Shown in pieces: positions 1 through 8,959 of a stretch of DNA of 48,907 bases. Below the pieces are notes generated by a model. The model searched no databases, was not told the DNA's origin, and worked only from the letters and a program-made list of their open reading frames with translations. The stretch's first letter is position 1. Each line of letters starts with the position of its first letter. The position numbers were made by a program, and so were the translations under genes. The stretch covers positions 1 to 48,907 of the forward strand of contig NZ_QEIO01000028.1 in NCBI RefSeq assembly GCF_003336425.1, in the 5' to 3' direction. The DNA is from Marinitenerispora sediminis. Its GTDB lineage: Bacteria > Actinomycetota > Actinomycetes > Streptosporangiales > Streptosporangiaceae.

Positions 1-110
1 TCCCCTTCCCCCGAGACTCCCCGACCGGCGCCCCCGGTGTCGCGAAAGGCACAGGCGGCCCGCATCCCCCGCGATCGCGGAGCCCCGCGCACCGTGTCGG
101 ATCCGCATGA

Positions 111-971
111 TTGGTAACCGTGACTGACCTGGACACACATCCCCCTGGAATCGCTCAGGCGGACGCCCCGGCGGTCATACGCTCCTACGTCGCCATCGGC
201 GACAGCATCACCGAGGGCCTGGACGACCCGCGCGCGGACGGCAGCTACCGCGGCTTCGCCGACCGCCTCGCCGAGCACCTGGGCGCCGACCTCCCGGACT
301 TCCGCTACGCCAACCTGGCCGTCCGCGGCCGGCGGATGCGGCACATCTTCGGCGAGCAGCTCGAACGCACGCTCCGCTACCGGCCGGACCTCGTCACGGT
401 GCACGCCGGCGGCAACGACGTGCTGCGTCCCAGCACCGACCTCGACGTGCTCGCCGCGGAGTACGAACGCGGCGTCCGCCGGCTGCGCGCGGCCGGAATC
501 CGGGTGGTCATCCTCTCCGGGCACGACACCGGGTGGATTCCGGTGCTGCGGGTGTACCGCGGCCGGATCGCGGTGTTCAGCATGCACCTGCGCGCCATCG
601 CCGAGCGCAACGGCTGCGACATCGTCGACCTGTGGTCCATGTCGGCGCTGAACGACCCGCGGGCGTGGAGCGAGGACCGGCTGCACTTCAACGGCACCGG
701 GCACCGCATCGTGGCGGCCCGCATCGCCGAACTGCTCGGCCACCCGCTCGGCGGACCGGAGGAGTGGCGGTGCCCCTGGACGGCTCCGGCGGTCCCGCTG
801 CCCCGGATCCTGCGCCGCCGGGAGAACGCCCGCTGGGCCCGCGAGTACCTGGTGCCGTGGCTGAGCCGGCGGGCGCTGGGAAGGTCCTCCGGCGACGGCC
901 GGCACCCCAAGCGCCCCTTCCTGGCCGCCCTGCGCGACGCGCCGGGCGGCGAGGGCGCCGCCGCCGACTGA
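111..971 (+). CDS. SGNH/GDSL-family hydrolase (esterase/lipase-like)
   Basis: Likely cytoplasmic serine esterase of the SGNH family. The block I motif YVAIGDSITEG (about residues 27-37, nucleophile Ser in GDS), the block III GGND motif (about residue 102) and the block V D-x-x-H pair in EDRLHFNGTGH (about residue 190) are all present, so the catalytic set looks intact. No signal peptide or membrane segment is visible. The frame opens with TTG at 111; a GTG at 120 is an equally good start and no clear Shine-Dalgarno sequence decides. The C-terminal 60 residues are Arg-rich and outside the fold. It converges on the EAL-CBS gene with only 7 bp between them. Substrate unknown. Confidence 0.9.
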   Translation: MVTVTDLDTHPPGIAQADAPAVIRSYVAIGDSITEGLDDPRADGSYRGFADRLAEHLGADLPDFRYANLAVRGRRMRHIFGEQLERTLRYRPDLVTVHAGGNDVLRPSTDLDVLAAEYERGVRRLRAAGIRVVILSGHDTGWIPVLRVYRGRIAVFSMHLRAIAERNGCDIVDLWSMSALNDPRAWSEDRLHFNGTGHRIVAARIAELLGHPLGGPEEWRCPWTAPAVPLPRILRRRENARWAREYLVPWLSRRALGRSSGDGRHPKRPFLAALRDAPGGEGAAAD

Positions 972-978
972 CCGCGGG

Positions 979-2148
979 TCACTCGCGCGCCAGGCTGCGG
1001 ATCAGGTCACCGACCCGCACCACGCCGGCGCACTGGCCGAACTCGTTCACCGCGATGAGGTCGTCGTACACCCGCTCCTGGCCGGCGCCGGCCGCCCGCA
1101 GCGCGGCCATCGCCGGAACGTCGCGCGCCACCGTGCGCGGCGGGTCGGCGAGCCGCGCGGCCGGCCGCTTGGCGTGCAGCGCGTGCCCGTAGGGGCCCGT
1201 CACGGCGAGCAGGAACCGGGCGCGGTCCAGCGACGCCACGGGCCGCTCCCGGCCGTCGACCAGGATGACGCTGGTGAGCGCCTCGTCGGCGCCGAACGCC
1301 TCCAGGACCTCCTCGGCCGTGGTCGCCTCGCCCATGGTGACGGCGGGGACCACGAACTCCGACACCCGCGGGCCGACGTCCAGCCCGGGAGCGGTCGACA
1401 CCAGCGCGGCGTCGGGGAGCGGGGCCACCCGCTCGCCCGGCGTCCAGGCGTCGTCGGCGAAGAACGGGCCCTCGGCGAGCCGGACACCCGCCCGCCGCAG
1501 CGCCATGAGCTGCGTCACCGTGGCGACGCCCGCCGCGAGCGGGAAGATCCCGGACCCCCGCCCGATGCGGGCCAGCCCCTCGACCACGGCGGTCAGCCGC
1601 TCGTCCCCGGGGATTCCGGCCACGTAGGCCGGGTCCACCCGGAACACGAACGGGGCGATCCGCAGCAGCACGTCCGGCGCCACCGACGCCGTGCCCAGCG
1701 CGCACCGGAAGCCGGCCTCGCGCAGGTGCGCGATCCCCCGCAGCAGCGGTTCGGGCGGCAGGTCGCGCAACTCCGGGCCGACCATGAGCGTGACGTCGCG
1801 CGGCCGCCGCCCGGCGCGGCGCAGCCCGTGCTCGACCAGCGTGAACGGCTCGGGCCCGACCGTGAGGAGCGGGGCGGGGACCGGCAGCACCAGCGGCAGC
1901 AGGGTCTCCCGGACAGCCGCCCGCCGGGCCAGCCGGGCCAGCCGCTCGGCCTGCGCCGCCGCGTCGCCGGCCGGGGGAGCGGCCGCCGCGGGTTCGGCCG
2001 CGACCGCGAGGACGGCTCCGGAGTCGAGATCGACGATGGGACGGAACAGGAGGGCGTCCTCCGGCTGGTCGCCGTGGACACCCCCGCCGCCGACCGACGC
2101 GGCCGGGCGCGGATCGGAGGCTGGGAGGGGTTCTCGGCTGGAGGGCAC
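979..2148 (-). CDS. EAL-like (degenerate) plus CBS-domain protein
   Basis: A two-part signalling protein of 389 residues. Residues about 30-250 follow the EAL phosphodiesterase fold: FRPIVDLDSGAVLAVAAEP aligns with the N-terminal EAL block and GVRLAEGPFFA with the C-terminal G-x-x-x-x-Q-G-x-x-F block. The EAL triad itself reads AEP, and the DDFG-type metal site and the later E-x-V-E motif are not recognisable (GTAS and AGVAT instead). Enzymatic cleavage of cyclic di-GMP is therefore unlikely; a sensor or binding role is my inference. Residues about 260-389 look like a CBS pair (VILVDGRERPVASLDR and DLIAVNEFGQCAGVVRVGDL), which usually binds adenosyl ligands. GTG start at 2148; nearby ATGs are out of frame. 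Confidence 0.75.
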   Translation of the reverse strand: MPSSREPLPASDPRPAASVGGGGVHGDQPEDALLFRPIVDLDSGAVLAVAAEPAAAAPPAGDAAAQAERLARLARRAAVRETLLPLVLPVPAPLLTVGPEPFTLVEHGLRRAGRRPRDVTLMVGPELRDLPPEPLLRGIAHLREAGFRCALGTASVAPDVLLRIAPFVFRVDPAYVAGIPGDERLTAVVEGLARIGRGSGIFPLAAGVATVTQLMALRRAGVRLAEGPFFADDAWTPGERVAPLPDAALVSTAPGLDVGPRVSEFVVPAVTMGEATTAEEVLEAFGADEALTSVILVDGRERPVASLDRARFLLAVTGPYGHALHAKRPAARLADPPRTVARDVPAMAALRAAGAGQERVYDDLIAVNEFGQCAGVVRVGDLIRSLARE

Positions 2149-2650
2149 CCGCCCATCATGACCGCGGACAAGATCACTGACCAGGGGAGACGGACGTGAC
2201 GTCCGTCCAGTTCACCCATTGTTCGCCGCCGTGCGCCGCCGCATTCACCCGTCCCGGCGGCCCCGCGCGGCGCGTCACCGGACCCGCGCCGACCGTGACC
2301 CCGCGGCCCGTCGCGGCCCGGCGTCGGGCCACTCGGAGGGGGCCGGCGCCGTCCACCGGAACCGGAGCACACGGGGCCGCGCCGGGCGGCAGCGCCGCGC
2401 GCCAGCGGCCTGTCACCGGGTCGGACCCCGGTCCGCGCCCCGCCACCGGAGCTGTCCCGCGCCGGGACGCCGCGCACGCCGGCGCTGTCCTGCCCCACCC
2501 CCGTCCGTGCGGCCGGACCGCGGAAATACCGGGTGGGGCGAGGCCGTCCCCTCCCCGGTCCCGCCCGATCCGTGCGGCATTCCCGCCCTTCCGCCTCGCA
2601 CCCTGACCAGGGGCCTGTCCGGCGGATCACGCGAACGCTAGGCTCCGGCG
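2149..2650. other. Intergenic region without a supported gene
   Basis: About 500 bp between the divergent EAL-CBS and methyltransferase genes. Frames that stay open here have no coding signature (Arg/Pro/Ala-rich translations, no homology I recognise) and no start with a ribosome site. I see no RNA gene or clear palindrome; it presumably holds the two promoters. Confidence 0.5.
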
Positions 2651-3424
2651 ATGGACCGAGTACCCGACTGGCCCGAGAATCCCGCCCAGCCCGCGGATCC
2701 GGCCCAGGCGAACGACTACGACGGCTTCGCCGAGGCCTACGCGGCGGAGACCGAGGCCAACCTGATGAACGCCTACTACGAACGGCCCGCGATGCTGGCC
2801 CTCGCCGGAGACGTGACCGGCCGCCGGATCCTGGACGCCGGGTGCGGCGCGGGCCCCCTGTCCGCCGCTCTGCGCGACCGCGGTGCCGACGTCACCGGCA
2901 TCGACGCCAGCCCCGGGATGCTGGCGTTGGCCAGGCGGCGGCTCGGGGACGACGCGCAGCTGCACGTGGCCGACCTGAGCGACCCCCTCCCGTTCCCCGA
3001 CGGCGCGTTCGACGACGTGGTCGCGTCGCTGGTGCTGCACTACCTGGAGGACTGGGGGCCGACGCTGGCCGAGATACGGCGCGTGCTTGGGCCCGGCGGC
3101 CGGCTGATCGCGTCGGTGCAGCACCCGTTCGCGGACTACGTGATCCAGACTCCCCGGCCGGACTACTCCGCGACCACCAGCTATACCTCCGATTTCTCGT
3201 TCGGCGGGCAGTCCGTCCGGCTGAGGTTCTGGCGCCGGCCGCTGCACGCGATGACCGATGCCTTCACCGCCGCCGGCTTCCGCCTCCGCGTCATCAGCGA
3301 GCCGCAGCCCGACCCGGCCGCCCGCGCGCTGTTCCCCGACGACTTCCAGAGCCTGTCGACCCGGATCGGCTTCCTCTTCTTCGCCGTCGAGGCACCGCCC
3401 TCGCCCGCCGACTCCGGCGACTAG
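2651..3424 (+). CDS. Class I SAM-dependent methyltransferase
   Basis: Cytosolic methyltransferase of 257 residues with the Methyltransf_11/25 pattern. Motif I is ILDAGCGAGPLSAAL (about residues 60-74), the acidic residue after beta 2 is in GIDASPGML, motif II is FPDGAFDDVVASLVLHYL, and the post-motif helix GPTLAEIRRVLGPGGRL is typical. The C-terminal part (RFWRRPLHAMTDAFTAAGFRL) fits the small-molecule branch of the family. ATG start at 2651. Substrate cannot be read from sequence and the neighbours give no hint. Confidence 0.88.
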   Translation: MDRVPDWPENPAQPADPAQANDYDGFAEAYAAETEANLMNAYYERPAMLALAGDVTGRRILDAGCGAGPLSAALRDRGADVTGIDASPGMLALARRRLGDDAQLHVADLSDPLPFPDGAFDDVVASLVLHYLEDWGPTLAEIRRVLGPGGRLIASVQHPFADYVIQTPRPDYSATTSYTSDFSFGGQSVRLRFWRRPLHAMTDAFTAAGFRLRVISEPQPDPAARALFPDDFQSLSTRIGFLFFAVEAPPSPADSGD

Positions 3425-3517
3425 CCCGACGCGGACCACGTGCCTGGTCCCCCTCACGCCGGCCCGCACCGCCCGCTGGCGGCCCGGCGGCCGCCAGACC
3501 GTGCGGCGCAACGCGGA

Positions 3518-3552
3518 CGGGCGCCCGACCGGTGGTTCCGGTCGGGCGCCCG
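3518..3552. terminator. Bidirectional hairpin terminator
   Basis: A perfect 15-bp GC stem (3518-3532 with 3538-3552) around the 5-nt loop TGGTT. It lies between the converging methyltransferase and accD genes and can end transcripts from both sides. No U-tract, as usual in very GC-rich actinobacteria. Confidence 0.85.
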
Positions 3553-3589
3553 ATCAGTGCGTCCGTCTCCGCCGCCCGGGGCCAAGCCC

Positions 3590-5029
3590 CTAGAGCGGGA
3601 TGTTGCCGTGCGCGCCGCGTGCGGACGGCGCGGTGGCGATGGCCTCGGCCAGGGCGCTCCGGGTGCGCTCGGGGAGGACGACCTCGTCGACCACACCGAG
3701 TTCGCGGGCCCGCTCCAGGCCGCCGGCCTTCTTCTCCTGCTCGGCGGCCAGCTCCGCCTCCAGCGCCGGGCGCTCTTCGGCGGGGACCGCCGCCAGCTTC
3801 TTGCGGTGCAGGATGCGCACCGCCGCGACCGGGCCCATCACCGCGACCTCGGCGGTCGGCCAGGCGAACACCCGGGTGGCGCCGAGCGAGCGGGAGTTCA
3901 TCGCGATGTAGGCGCCGCCGTAGGACTTGCGGGTCACCAGGGTCACCCGGGGAACAGTCGCCTCGGCGAAGGCGTGCAGCAGCTTCGCACCGCGCCGCAC
4001 CACGCCGTCCCACTCCTGGCCGACGCCGGGCAGGTACCCCGGCGTGTCCACCATGACGATCAGCGGGACGCCGAAGGAGTCGCACATCCGGACGAAGCGG
4101 GCGGCCTTCTCCGCCGACTTCGAGTCCAGGCAGCCGCCCAGCCGCAGCGGGTTGTTGGCGACGATGCCGACCGTGCGCCCGCCGAGCCGGCCGAGCGCGG
4201 TGACCATGTTCGGCGCGTACTTCGCCTGCAGTTCGACCGACTCCTCGCCCAGCGGGGAGTCCAGCACGCCGTTCACCAGCGGCTTGACGTCGTAGGCGCG
4301 GCGCGCCGACTCCGGCAGCACCCCGCCCAGGTCGAGGTCGAGCACGTCCGCCGTCCGCAGCTGGCCCTGGTGTCCCAGCAGCAGCGCCAGCCGGCGGCCC
4401 TGCACCATGGCGGCGGTGTCGTCCGGGGCCGTCACGTGCACGACCCCGCTGCGCCGCCCGTGCGCGTCCACACCGCCGAGCTCGTCGGCGGTGATCTGCT
4501 CGCCGGTCACGCTGCGCACCACGTCCGGGCCGGTGACGAACACCTTGCCGCCCTGCGACATGACCACGACGTCGGTGAGCGCCGGACCGTAGGCGGCCCC
4601 GCCCGCGGCCGGGCCCAGCACCACCGAGATCTGCGGGACGATGCCCGAGGCCCGCGTCATGGCGGCGAACACCCGGCCCACCGCGTGCAGGCTCTCGACC
4701 CCCTCGGCGAGCCGCGCGCCGCCCGAGTGCCACAGCCCGACCACCGGGATCCGCTCCCGCACCGCGTGCTCGTAGGCGACCTCGATGGCCGCGCACCCCG
4801 CGGTGCCCATGGCGCCGCCCTGGATCCGCGCGTCGTTGGCGAACGCGACGGCGGGCATACCGCTGATCCGGCCGACCGCGGACAGCGCGGCGCTGTCGTC
4901 CTCGGCGGTGATGAGCCGCAGCGAGCCCTCGTCGAAGAACGCGGCGAGCCGGACGCGCGGGTCGCGGGGATCCTCCGGTACGGCGGTCGCCGCGGGCGGG
5001 TCGACCACTCGGTTGTCGGTGACAGTCAC
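3590..5029 (-). CDS. accD: Acyl-CoA carboxylase carboxyltransferase beta subunit (AccD6-like)
   Basis: Biotin-dependent carboxyltransferase of 479 residues that makes malonyl-CoA (or methylmalonyl-CoA) from acyl-CoA together with a biotinylated AccA-type subunit encoded elsewhere. Two crotonase-like halves are visible: the N half with GLWHSGGARLAEG and LGPAAGGAAYGPALTD (oxyanion glycines) and the C half with VDTPGYLPGVGQEWDGVVRRGAKLL and RKSYGGAYIAM. Placement downstream of fabF matches the actinobacterial fabD-acp-kas-accD6 arrangement known from mycobacteria, hence the AccD6-like call. It ends just before the terminator at 3518-3552. A 231-bp gap containing a hairpin separates it from fabF, so it may have its own promoter. 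Confidence 0.92.
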   Translation of the reverse strand: MTVTDNRVVDPPAATAVPEDPRDPRVRLAAFFDEGSLRLITAEDDSAALSAVGRISGMPAVAFANDARIQGGAMGTAGCAAIEVAYEHAVRERIPVVGLWHSGGARLAEGVESLHAVGRVFAAMTRASGIVPQISVVLGPAAGGAAYGPALTDVVVMSQGGKVFVTGPDVVRSVTGEQITADELGGVDAHGRRSGVVHVTAPDDTAAMVQGRRLALLLGHQGQLRTADVLDLDLGGVLPESARRAYDVKPLVNGVLDSPLGEESVELQAKYAPNMVTALGRLGGRTVGIVANNPLRLGGCLDSKSAEKAARFVRMCDSFGVPLIVMVDTPGYLPGVGQEWDGVVRRGAKLLHAFAEATVPRVTLVTRKSYGGAYIAMNSRSLGATRVFAWPTAEVAVMGPVAAVRILHRKKLAAVPAEERPALEAELAAEQEKKAGGLERARELGVVDEVVLPERTRSALAEAIATAPSARGAHGNIPL

Positions 5030-5211
5030 GTGGGCCAGCTCCTTCGAGGAAGCGGTCGGTGTGCGAGCGGAACGGTGGCCGCCGACGGGTCGCTGAGCGG
5101 CGGTGCCGGCCGACCGGACGCGCCCGTGGCGGGCGCGCGGAGGTCGGCCGCGATGGGGCGGACGGGCACCGGACCGGGCCGGGCTGCGAGGTCGCGCCCC
5201 GCGTGGGACGG

Positions 5212-5237
5212 CGGGCGCCGCGCGGCGGCGGCGCCCG
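5212..5237 (-). terminator. Hairpin between fabF and accD
   Basis: Ten-base arms CGGGCGCCGC and GCGGCGCCCG with a 6-nt loop, 24 bp past the fabF stop codon on the minus strand. A likely terminator or attenuator separating accD expression from the fab genes. Confidence 0.5.
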
Positions 5238-5260
5238 GCGGACGGGTGGTCCGCGCCCTG

Positions 5261-6499
5261 CTACGGGCGGCGGAAGGCGACGGCGATGTTGTGCCCGCCG
5301 AAGCCGAACGACTGGTTGAGGGCCGCGACCGCGCCGGCCGACAGCTCGCGCGGCTTCTCGCGCACGACGTCGACCACAACGCCTGGGTCGAGCTCCTCGA
5401 TGTTGATGGTGGCCGGGATCTGGCCGTGGTGCAGCGCCAGGATCGTGGCGATGGACTCCACCGCCCCCGCACCGCCCAGCAGGTGGCCGGTCATGGACTT
5501 GGTCGAGGTGACCGCCACGCTGTCGGCGGCGGCGTCACCGAGCGCCTTGCGGATGGCCACCGTCTCGCCGACGTCGCCCATCGGCGTGGAGGTGGCGTGC
5601 GCGTTCACGTGCGCGATGTCGCCCGGCTTGAGGTCGGCGTCGGCCAGCGCGTCGAGGATGGCGCGCGCCTGGCCGGTGCCCTCGGGGTCGGGCTGCACGA
5701 TGTCGTGGGCGTCGCAGCTGTACCCGGCGCCGGCCGCGACCGCGTAGACGCGGGCGCCGCGCGCGGCGGCGTGCTCGGCCGACTCCAGCACCAGCATCCC
5801 GGCGCCCTCGCTCATCACGAAGCCGTCGCGGTTGGCGTCGAACGGCCGGGACGCGCCCTGCGGGTCGTCGTTGCGGGTGGACAGCGCCCGCATCGCCGCG
5901 AAGGAGGCCAGGTTCAGCGGGTGGATCGCGGCCTCGGTGCCCCCGGCGATGACGACGTCGGCGCGGCCGGAGCGGATCAGCTTGATGCCGTCGGCGATCG
6001 CCTCGGCGCTGGACGCGCACGCGCTCACCGCGGCGTGCGCACCGGCCTGGGCACCGAACTCCAGCGCCACGGCGGCCACCGGGCCGTTGGGCATCAGCAT
6101 CGGCACGGTGAACGGGGAGACCCGCCGCCAGCCCTTCTCACGGAAGGTGTCGTACTGGTTCAGGATCGTCAGGATGCCGCCGATGCCGCTGGAGACCGCG
6201 GCGCCCAGCCGCACCGGGTCCACGTCCGGCTCGCCGGCGTCCCGCCACGCCTCGTGCGCGGCGATCAGCGAGAACTGCTGGGTGCGGTCCAGCCGGCGCA
6301 GCCGGTGGCGCTCCAGCTTCGTGGAGGGGTCCTCGGCGGCGACGCCGGCGAAGCGCACCGGCAGTTCGGCCGTCCAGTCCTCCTCGATCGTCGAGATACC
6401 GGACCGACCTTCGAGGAGCGCGGACCAGGTAGTGGCGACGTCACCCCCCAGCGGGGTGGTGGCTCCGAGGCCAGTGACGACGACTTCGGTAGTACTCAT
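5261..6499 (-). CDS. fabF: Beta-ketoacyl-ACP synthase II
   Basis: Elongating condensing enzyme of type II fatty acid synthesis: it joins acyl chains to malonyl-ACP. The 412-residue length is normal. Active-site Cys161 lies in AAVSACASSAEA, the first His in VNAHATSTPMGD, and the Lys/second His in TKSMTGHLLGGAG, giving the complete Cys-His-His set. ATG start at 6499. It follows acpP in the same direction after a 138-bp gap with a hairpin, which may lower its expression relative to ACP. Equivalent to KasA in mycobacteria by position and sequence. Confidence 0.96.
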   Translation of the reverse strand: MSTTEVVVTGLGATTPLGGDVATTWSALLEGRSGISTIEEDWTAELPVRFAGVAAEDPSTKLERHRLRRLDRTQQFSLIAAHEAWRDAGEPDVDPVRLGAAVSSGIGGILTILNQYDTFREKGWRRVSPFTVPMLMPNGPVAAVALEFGAQAGAHAAVSACASSAEAIADGIKLIRSGRADVVIAGGTEAAIHPLNLASFAAMRALSTRNDDPQGASRPFDANRDGFVMSEGAGMLVLESAEHAAARGARVYAVAAGAGYSCDAHDIVQPDPEGTGQARAILDALADADLKPGDIAHVNAHATSTPMGDVGETVAIRKALGDAAADSVAVTSTKSMTGHLLGGAGAVESIATILALHHGQIPATINIEELDPGVVVDVVREKPRELSAGAVAALNQSFGFGGHNIAVAFRRP

Positions 6500-6591
6500 T
6501 GGTCGCTCGCCCTTCTCGTTGGTCGATCACCGACCGCGGGAGCCGGTGGAGTGCGGTGATGGTGGATGCGTTGTCGCGGCGGCGGGGCCGC

Positions 6592-6626
6592 GGTGCCCGC
6601 CGCCGCCGAGGCGGCCGGCGGGCACC
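6592..6626 (-). terminator. Hairpin in the acpP-fabF gap (possible attenuator)
   Basis: An 11-bp stem (GGTGCCCGCCG with CGGCGGGCACC) and 13-nt loop immediately downstream of acpP on its coding strand. A partial terminator or stability element here would let acyl carrier protein be made in excess over the enzymes; this is inference from position. Confidence 0.5.
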
Positions 6627-6637
6627 CGGGCGGCGTC

Positions 6638-6880
6638 CTACTTCTGGATGAAGGTGATGACGTCCTGGACCGTCTTGAGGTCCTTGAGCTGGTCGTCGGG
6701 GATCTCCACGCCGAACTTGTCCTGCGCGGCGACCGCGATCTCCACCATCGACAGGGAGTCGATGTCGAGGTCGTCGACGAAGCTCTTGTCGGCGGTGACC
6801 TGGTCGGCCGGGACGCCGGCGACCTCGTCGATGATCTCCCCGAGGCCGGCCAGGATCTCCTGCTCAGTGTGCGTCGCCAT
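6638..6880 (-). CDS. acpP: Acyl carrier protein
   Basis: Small acidic carrier (80 residues) that holds growing acyl chains on a phosphopantetheine arm. The attachment serine is Ser42 in the DIDSLSMVEI motif. Typical four-helix ACP composition, including FVDDLDIDSL before helix II. Lies between fabH and fabF in the fab operon, as in Streptomyces. ATG start with a purine-rich site (aaggagcagacccac) upstream. Confidence 0.97.
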   Translation of the reverse strand: MATHTEQEILAGLGEIIDEVAGVPADQVTADKSFVDDLDIDSLSMVEIAVAAQDKFGVEIPDDQLKDLKTVQDVITFIQK

Positions 6881-6959
6881 GTGGGGTCTGCTCCTTCGTG
6901 TTTGGTCGTTCGTTCACCGCGACGGGCCGGCGCGTGCCGAAGCACCGCCTGCGCGGGGG

Positions 6960-7913
6960 TCAGGGAATCCGCAGCACCTGGGCCGCGTAGGTAAGACCGG
7001 CACCGAACCCCAGAGTGAGCACGGTGCTTCCCGAGGGCAGCTCGCCGCGCCCGACCATGCGCGAGAGCGCCAGCGGGATCGATGCGGACGAGGTGTTGCC
7101 CGCCGTGACAATATCGCGCGCGATGATCGCCTGCGGAGCGCCCAGCTTGCGGGCGATCGCCTCGACGATGCGCAGGTTGGCCTGGTGGGGCACGAAGGCG
7201 GTCAGCTCCTCGGGCCGCACCCCGGCGCGCTCCAGGGCCTTGAGGGCCACCGGGTACAGCTCGGTGGTGGTCCAGCGGAAGACCGACTGGCCCTCCTGGT
7301 ACAGGTAGCGGTGGTCGCGCAGGTAGATCTTGTCCGCGCGGTCGCCCGAGCTGCCCCACACCACCGGGCCGATGTCCGGGGTCGCGCTGGCGGACACCAC
7401 CGCCGCGCCGGCGCCGTCGGCGAAGATCACGCAGGTCGTGCGGTCGTTCCAGTCGAGCCAGTCGGAGAGCTTCTCCGCGCCGATCACCAGGACGTTGCGG
7501 GCCGAGCCGCCGCGGACGGCGTCGTTGGCGAGCGAGAGGGCGTAGCAGAAGCCGGCGCACGCGGCGTTGACGTCGAACGCACCGGGGGCCGTGATGCCGA
7601 GCCGCGCGGCGACCGTGGCGGCCGCGTTGGGGACCTGGTCGCGCTGCGTGCACGTGGCGACGATCACGAGGTCGATGTCGTTGGCCGCGAGCCCGCTGGC
7701 GGCCAGCGCCTTGCCGGCGGCGGCCACCGCCATGTCGGCGACCGACTCGTCCTCGGCGGCGATCCGGCGCTCCCTGATGCCGACCCTGCTCTGGATCCAC
7801 TCGTCGGAGGTGTCGACCGTCCGGGCGAGTTCCTCGTTGGTGACCACCCGGCCGGGCTGGTACTCGCCGAAGGCGAGGACACGTGCGCCAGGGGCCGTGG
7901 GAGCGAGGTTCAT
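6960..7913 (-). CDS. fabH: Beta-ketoacyl-ACP synthase III
   Basis: Initiating condensing enzyme that joins acyl-CoA primers to malonyl-ACP; in actinomycetes it also sets branched-chain starter use. Catalytic Cys119 in DVNAACAGF, His in FVPHQANLRI and Asn in TAGNTSSASIPLAL are all present. 317 residues. Its ATG (7913) overlaps the fabD stop by 4 bp (ATGA), indicating translational coupling in the fabD-fabH-acpP-fabF operon. Confidence 0.96.
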   Translation of the reverse strand: MNLAPTAPGARVLAFGEYQPGRVVTNEELARTVDTSDEWIQSRVGIRERRIAAEDESVADMAVAAAGKALAASGLAANDIDLVIVATCTQRDQVPNAAATVAARLGITAPGAFDVNAACAGFCYALSLANDAVRGGSARNVLVIGAEKLSDWLDWNDRTTCVIFADGAGAAVVSASATPDIGPVVWGSSGDRADKIYLRDHRYLYQEGQSVFRWTTTELYPVALKALERAGVRPEELTAFVPHQANLRIVEAIARKLGAPQAIIARDIVTAGNTSSASIPLALSRMVGRGELPSGSTVLTLGFGAGLTYAAQVLRIP

Positions 7914-8872
7914 GAGGCGGCACCTTCCGGTTCGACAGGGGGCAGTCCGGCGTGTTCCTTGACCAGGTCACGGGCGCGGTCGAGGTCGTCGGGGGTCTTC
8001 ACCGCGAGGAGTTCGACGCCGCGCAGCGCGCGCTTGGCCAGGCCCACGAGGGTGCCGGCCGGCGGAAGCTCGATGACAGCGGTCACCCCGAGGTCGGCCA
8101 GCGTCCGCGTGCACGCGTCCCAGCGCACGGGCGAGCTGATCTGCGACACGAGGCGGTCGAGGTACTCGCGCCCGCTCGCGACGACCGCGCCATCGCGGTT
8201 GGACAGCAGCCGGGTCCGGGGGTCGGCCGCGGCGGTCCGCTCCGCGACCGCGCGCACCCGCTCGACGGCCGGAGCCATGTGGTGCGTGTGGAAGGCGCCC
8301 GCCACGGAGAGCGAGCGCAGCCGCGCGCGGGCCGGCGGGGCCTCGGCGAACGCGGCCAGCTGCTCGGTGGTCCCGGCGGCGACGATCTGCCCGGAGCCGT
8401 TGTCGTTGGCGGCCGTGAGCCCGGCGGCCTCGATGGCGGCGAGCACCTCGTCGCGGTCGCCGCCGAGCACGGCGGTCATCCCGGTGGCGGTCGCGGCGGC
8501 GGCCTCCGCCATGCCGCGCCCGCGCTCGCGGACCAGGGTGAGCGCGTCCTCCGGGGAGAGGACCCCGGCCACACCCGCCGCCGTGAACTCGCCGACGCTG
8601 TGCCCGGCCACCGCGTCCACGGCGGCGGGCGCGGCGTCGAGCCCGCCGAACAGTGCCGTGGCGGCGGCCAGCCCGGCGCTCACGAGGAGCGGCTGCGCGA
8701 TCGCGGTGTCGCGGATCTCCTCGGCGTCGGCGGTGGTCCCGCACCGCGCGAGGTCGAGTTCGGCGACGGTCGACCAGCGCTCGAACCGCTCGGCCATGCC
8801 GGGCAGTTCGAGCCATGGGGACAGGAATCCGGGAACCTGGGCGCCTTGGCCGGGAGCGACGATTACAAGCAC
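7910..8872 (-). CDS. fabD: Malonyl-CoA:ACP malonyltransferase
   Basis: Transfers malonyl from CoA to ACP, feeding both FabH and FabF. The nucleophile is Ser92 in AGHSVGEF; the catalytic His is in GAFHTHHMAPA; the N-terminal APGQGAQVPGFL loop is typical. The frame is open to 8968, but homologues begin with MLV-I/L-VAPGQGAQ. I therefore start at the GTG at 8872, which has AAGG 8 nt upstream; this gives 320 residues. First gene of the fab operon, preceded by a palindrome at 8941-8959. Confidence 0.95.
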   Translation of the reverse strand: MLVIVAPGQGAQVPGFLSPWLELPGMAERFERWSTVAELDLARCGTTADAEEIRDTAIAQPLLVSAGLAAATALFGGLDAAPAAVDAVAGHSVGEFTAAGVAGVLSPEDALTLVRERGRGMAEAAAATATGMTAVLGGDRDEVLAAIEAAGLTAANDNGSGQIVAAGTTEQLAAFAEAPPARARLRSLSVAGAFHTHHMAPAVERVRAVAERTAAADPRTRLLSNRDGAVVASGREYLDRLVSQISSPVRWDACTRTLADLGVTAVIELPPAGTLVGLAKRALRGVELLAVKTPDDLDRARDLVKEHAGLPPVEPEGAAS

Positions 8873-8940
8873 GACATCCACCTTGCCCTGTAGAACATCA
8901 CCAGCTTGATGAGGACTGGCACGAAGTTTAGGACGTACGA

Positions 8941-8959
8941 TTTGTAAGACCCCTACAAA
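8941..8959. promoter_or_regulatory. Candidate FasR/MabR operator upstream of fabD
   Basis: Inverted repeat TTTGTA-N7-TACAAA, conspicuously AT-rich in this GC-rich genome, 69 bp upstream of the fabD start and about 115 bp upstream of the divergent regulator. Position suggests control of the fab operon by the adjacent PucR-type protein. I could not compare it with a measured FasR site. Confidence 0.55.

Noticed and set aside
3440-6559. 1039-codon plus-strand open frame opposite accD and fabF
   Set aside because: Antisense shadow of GC-rich genes; low-complexity Arg/Gly/Ala translation.
5832-8909. 1025-codon plus-strand open frame opposite fabF-acpP-fabH-fabD
   Set aside because: Antisense shadow; Ser/Ala/Thr-rich and without motifs.
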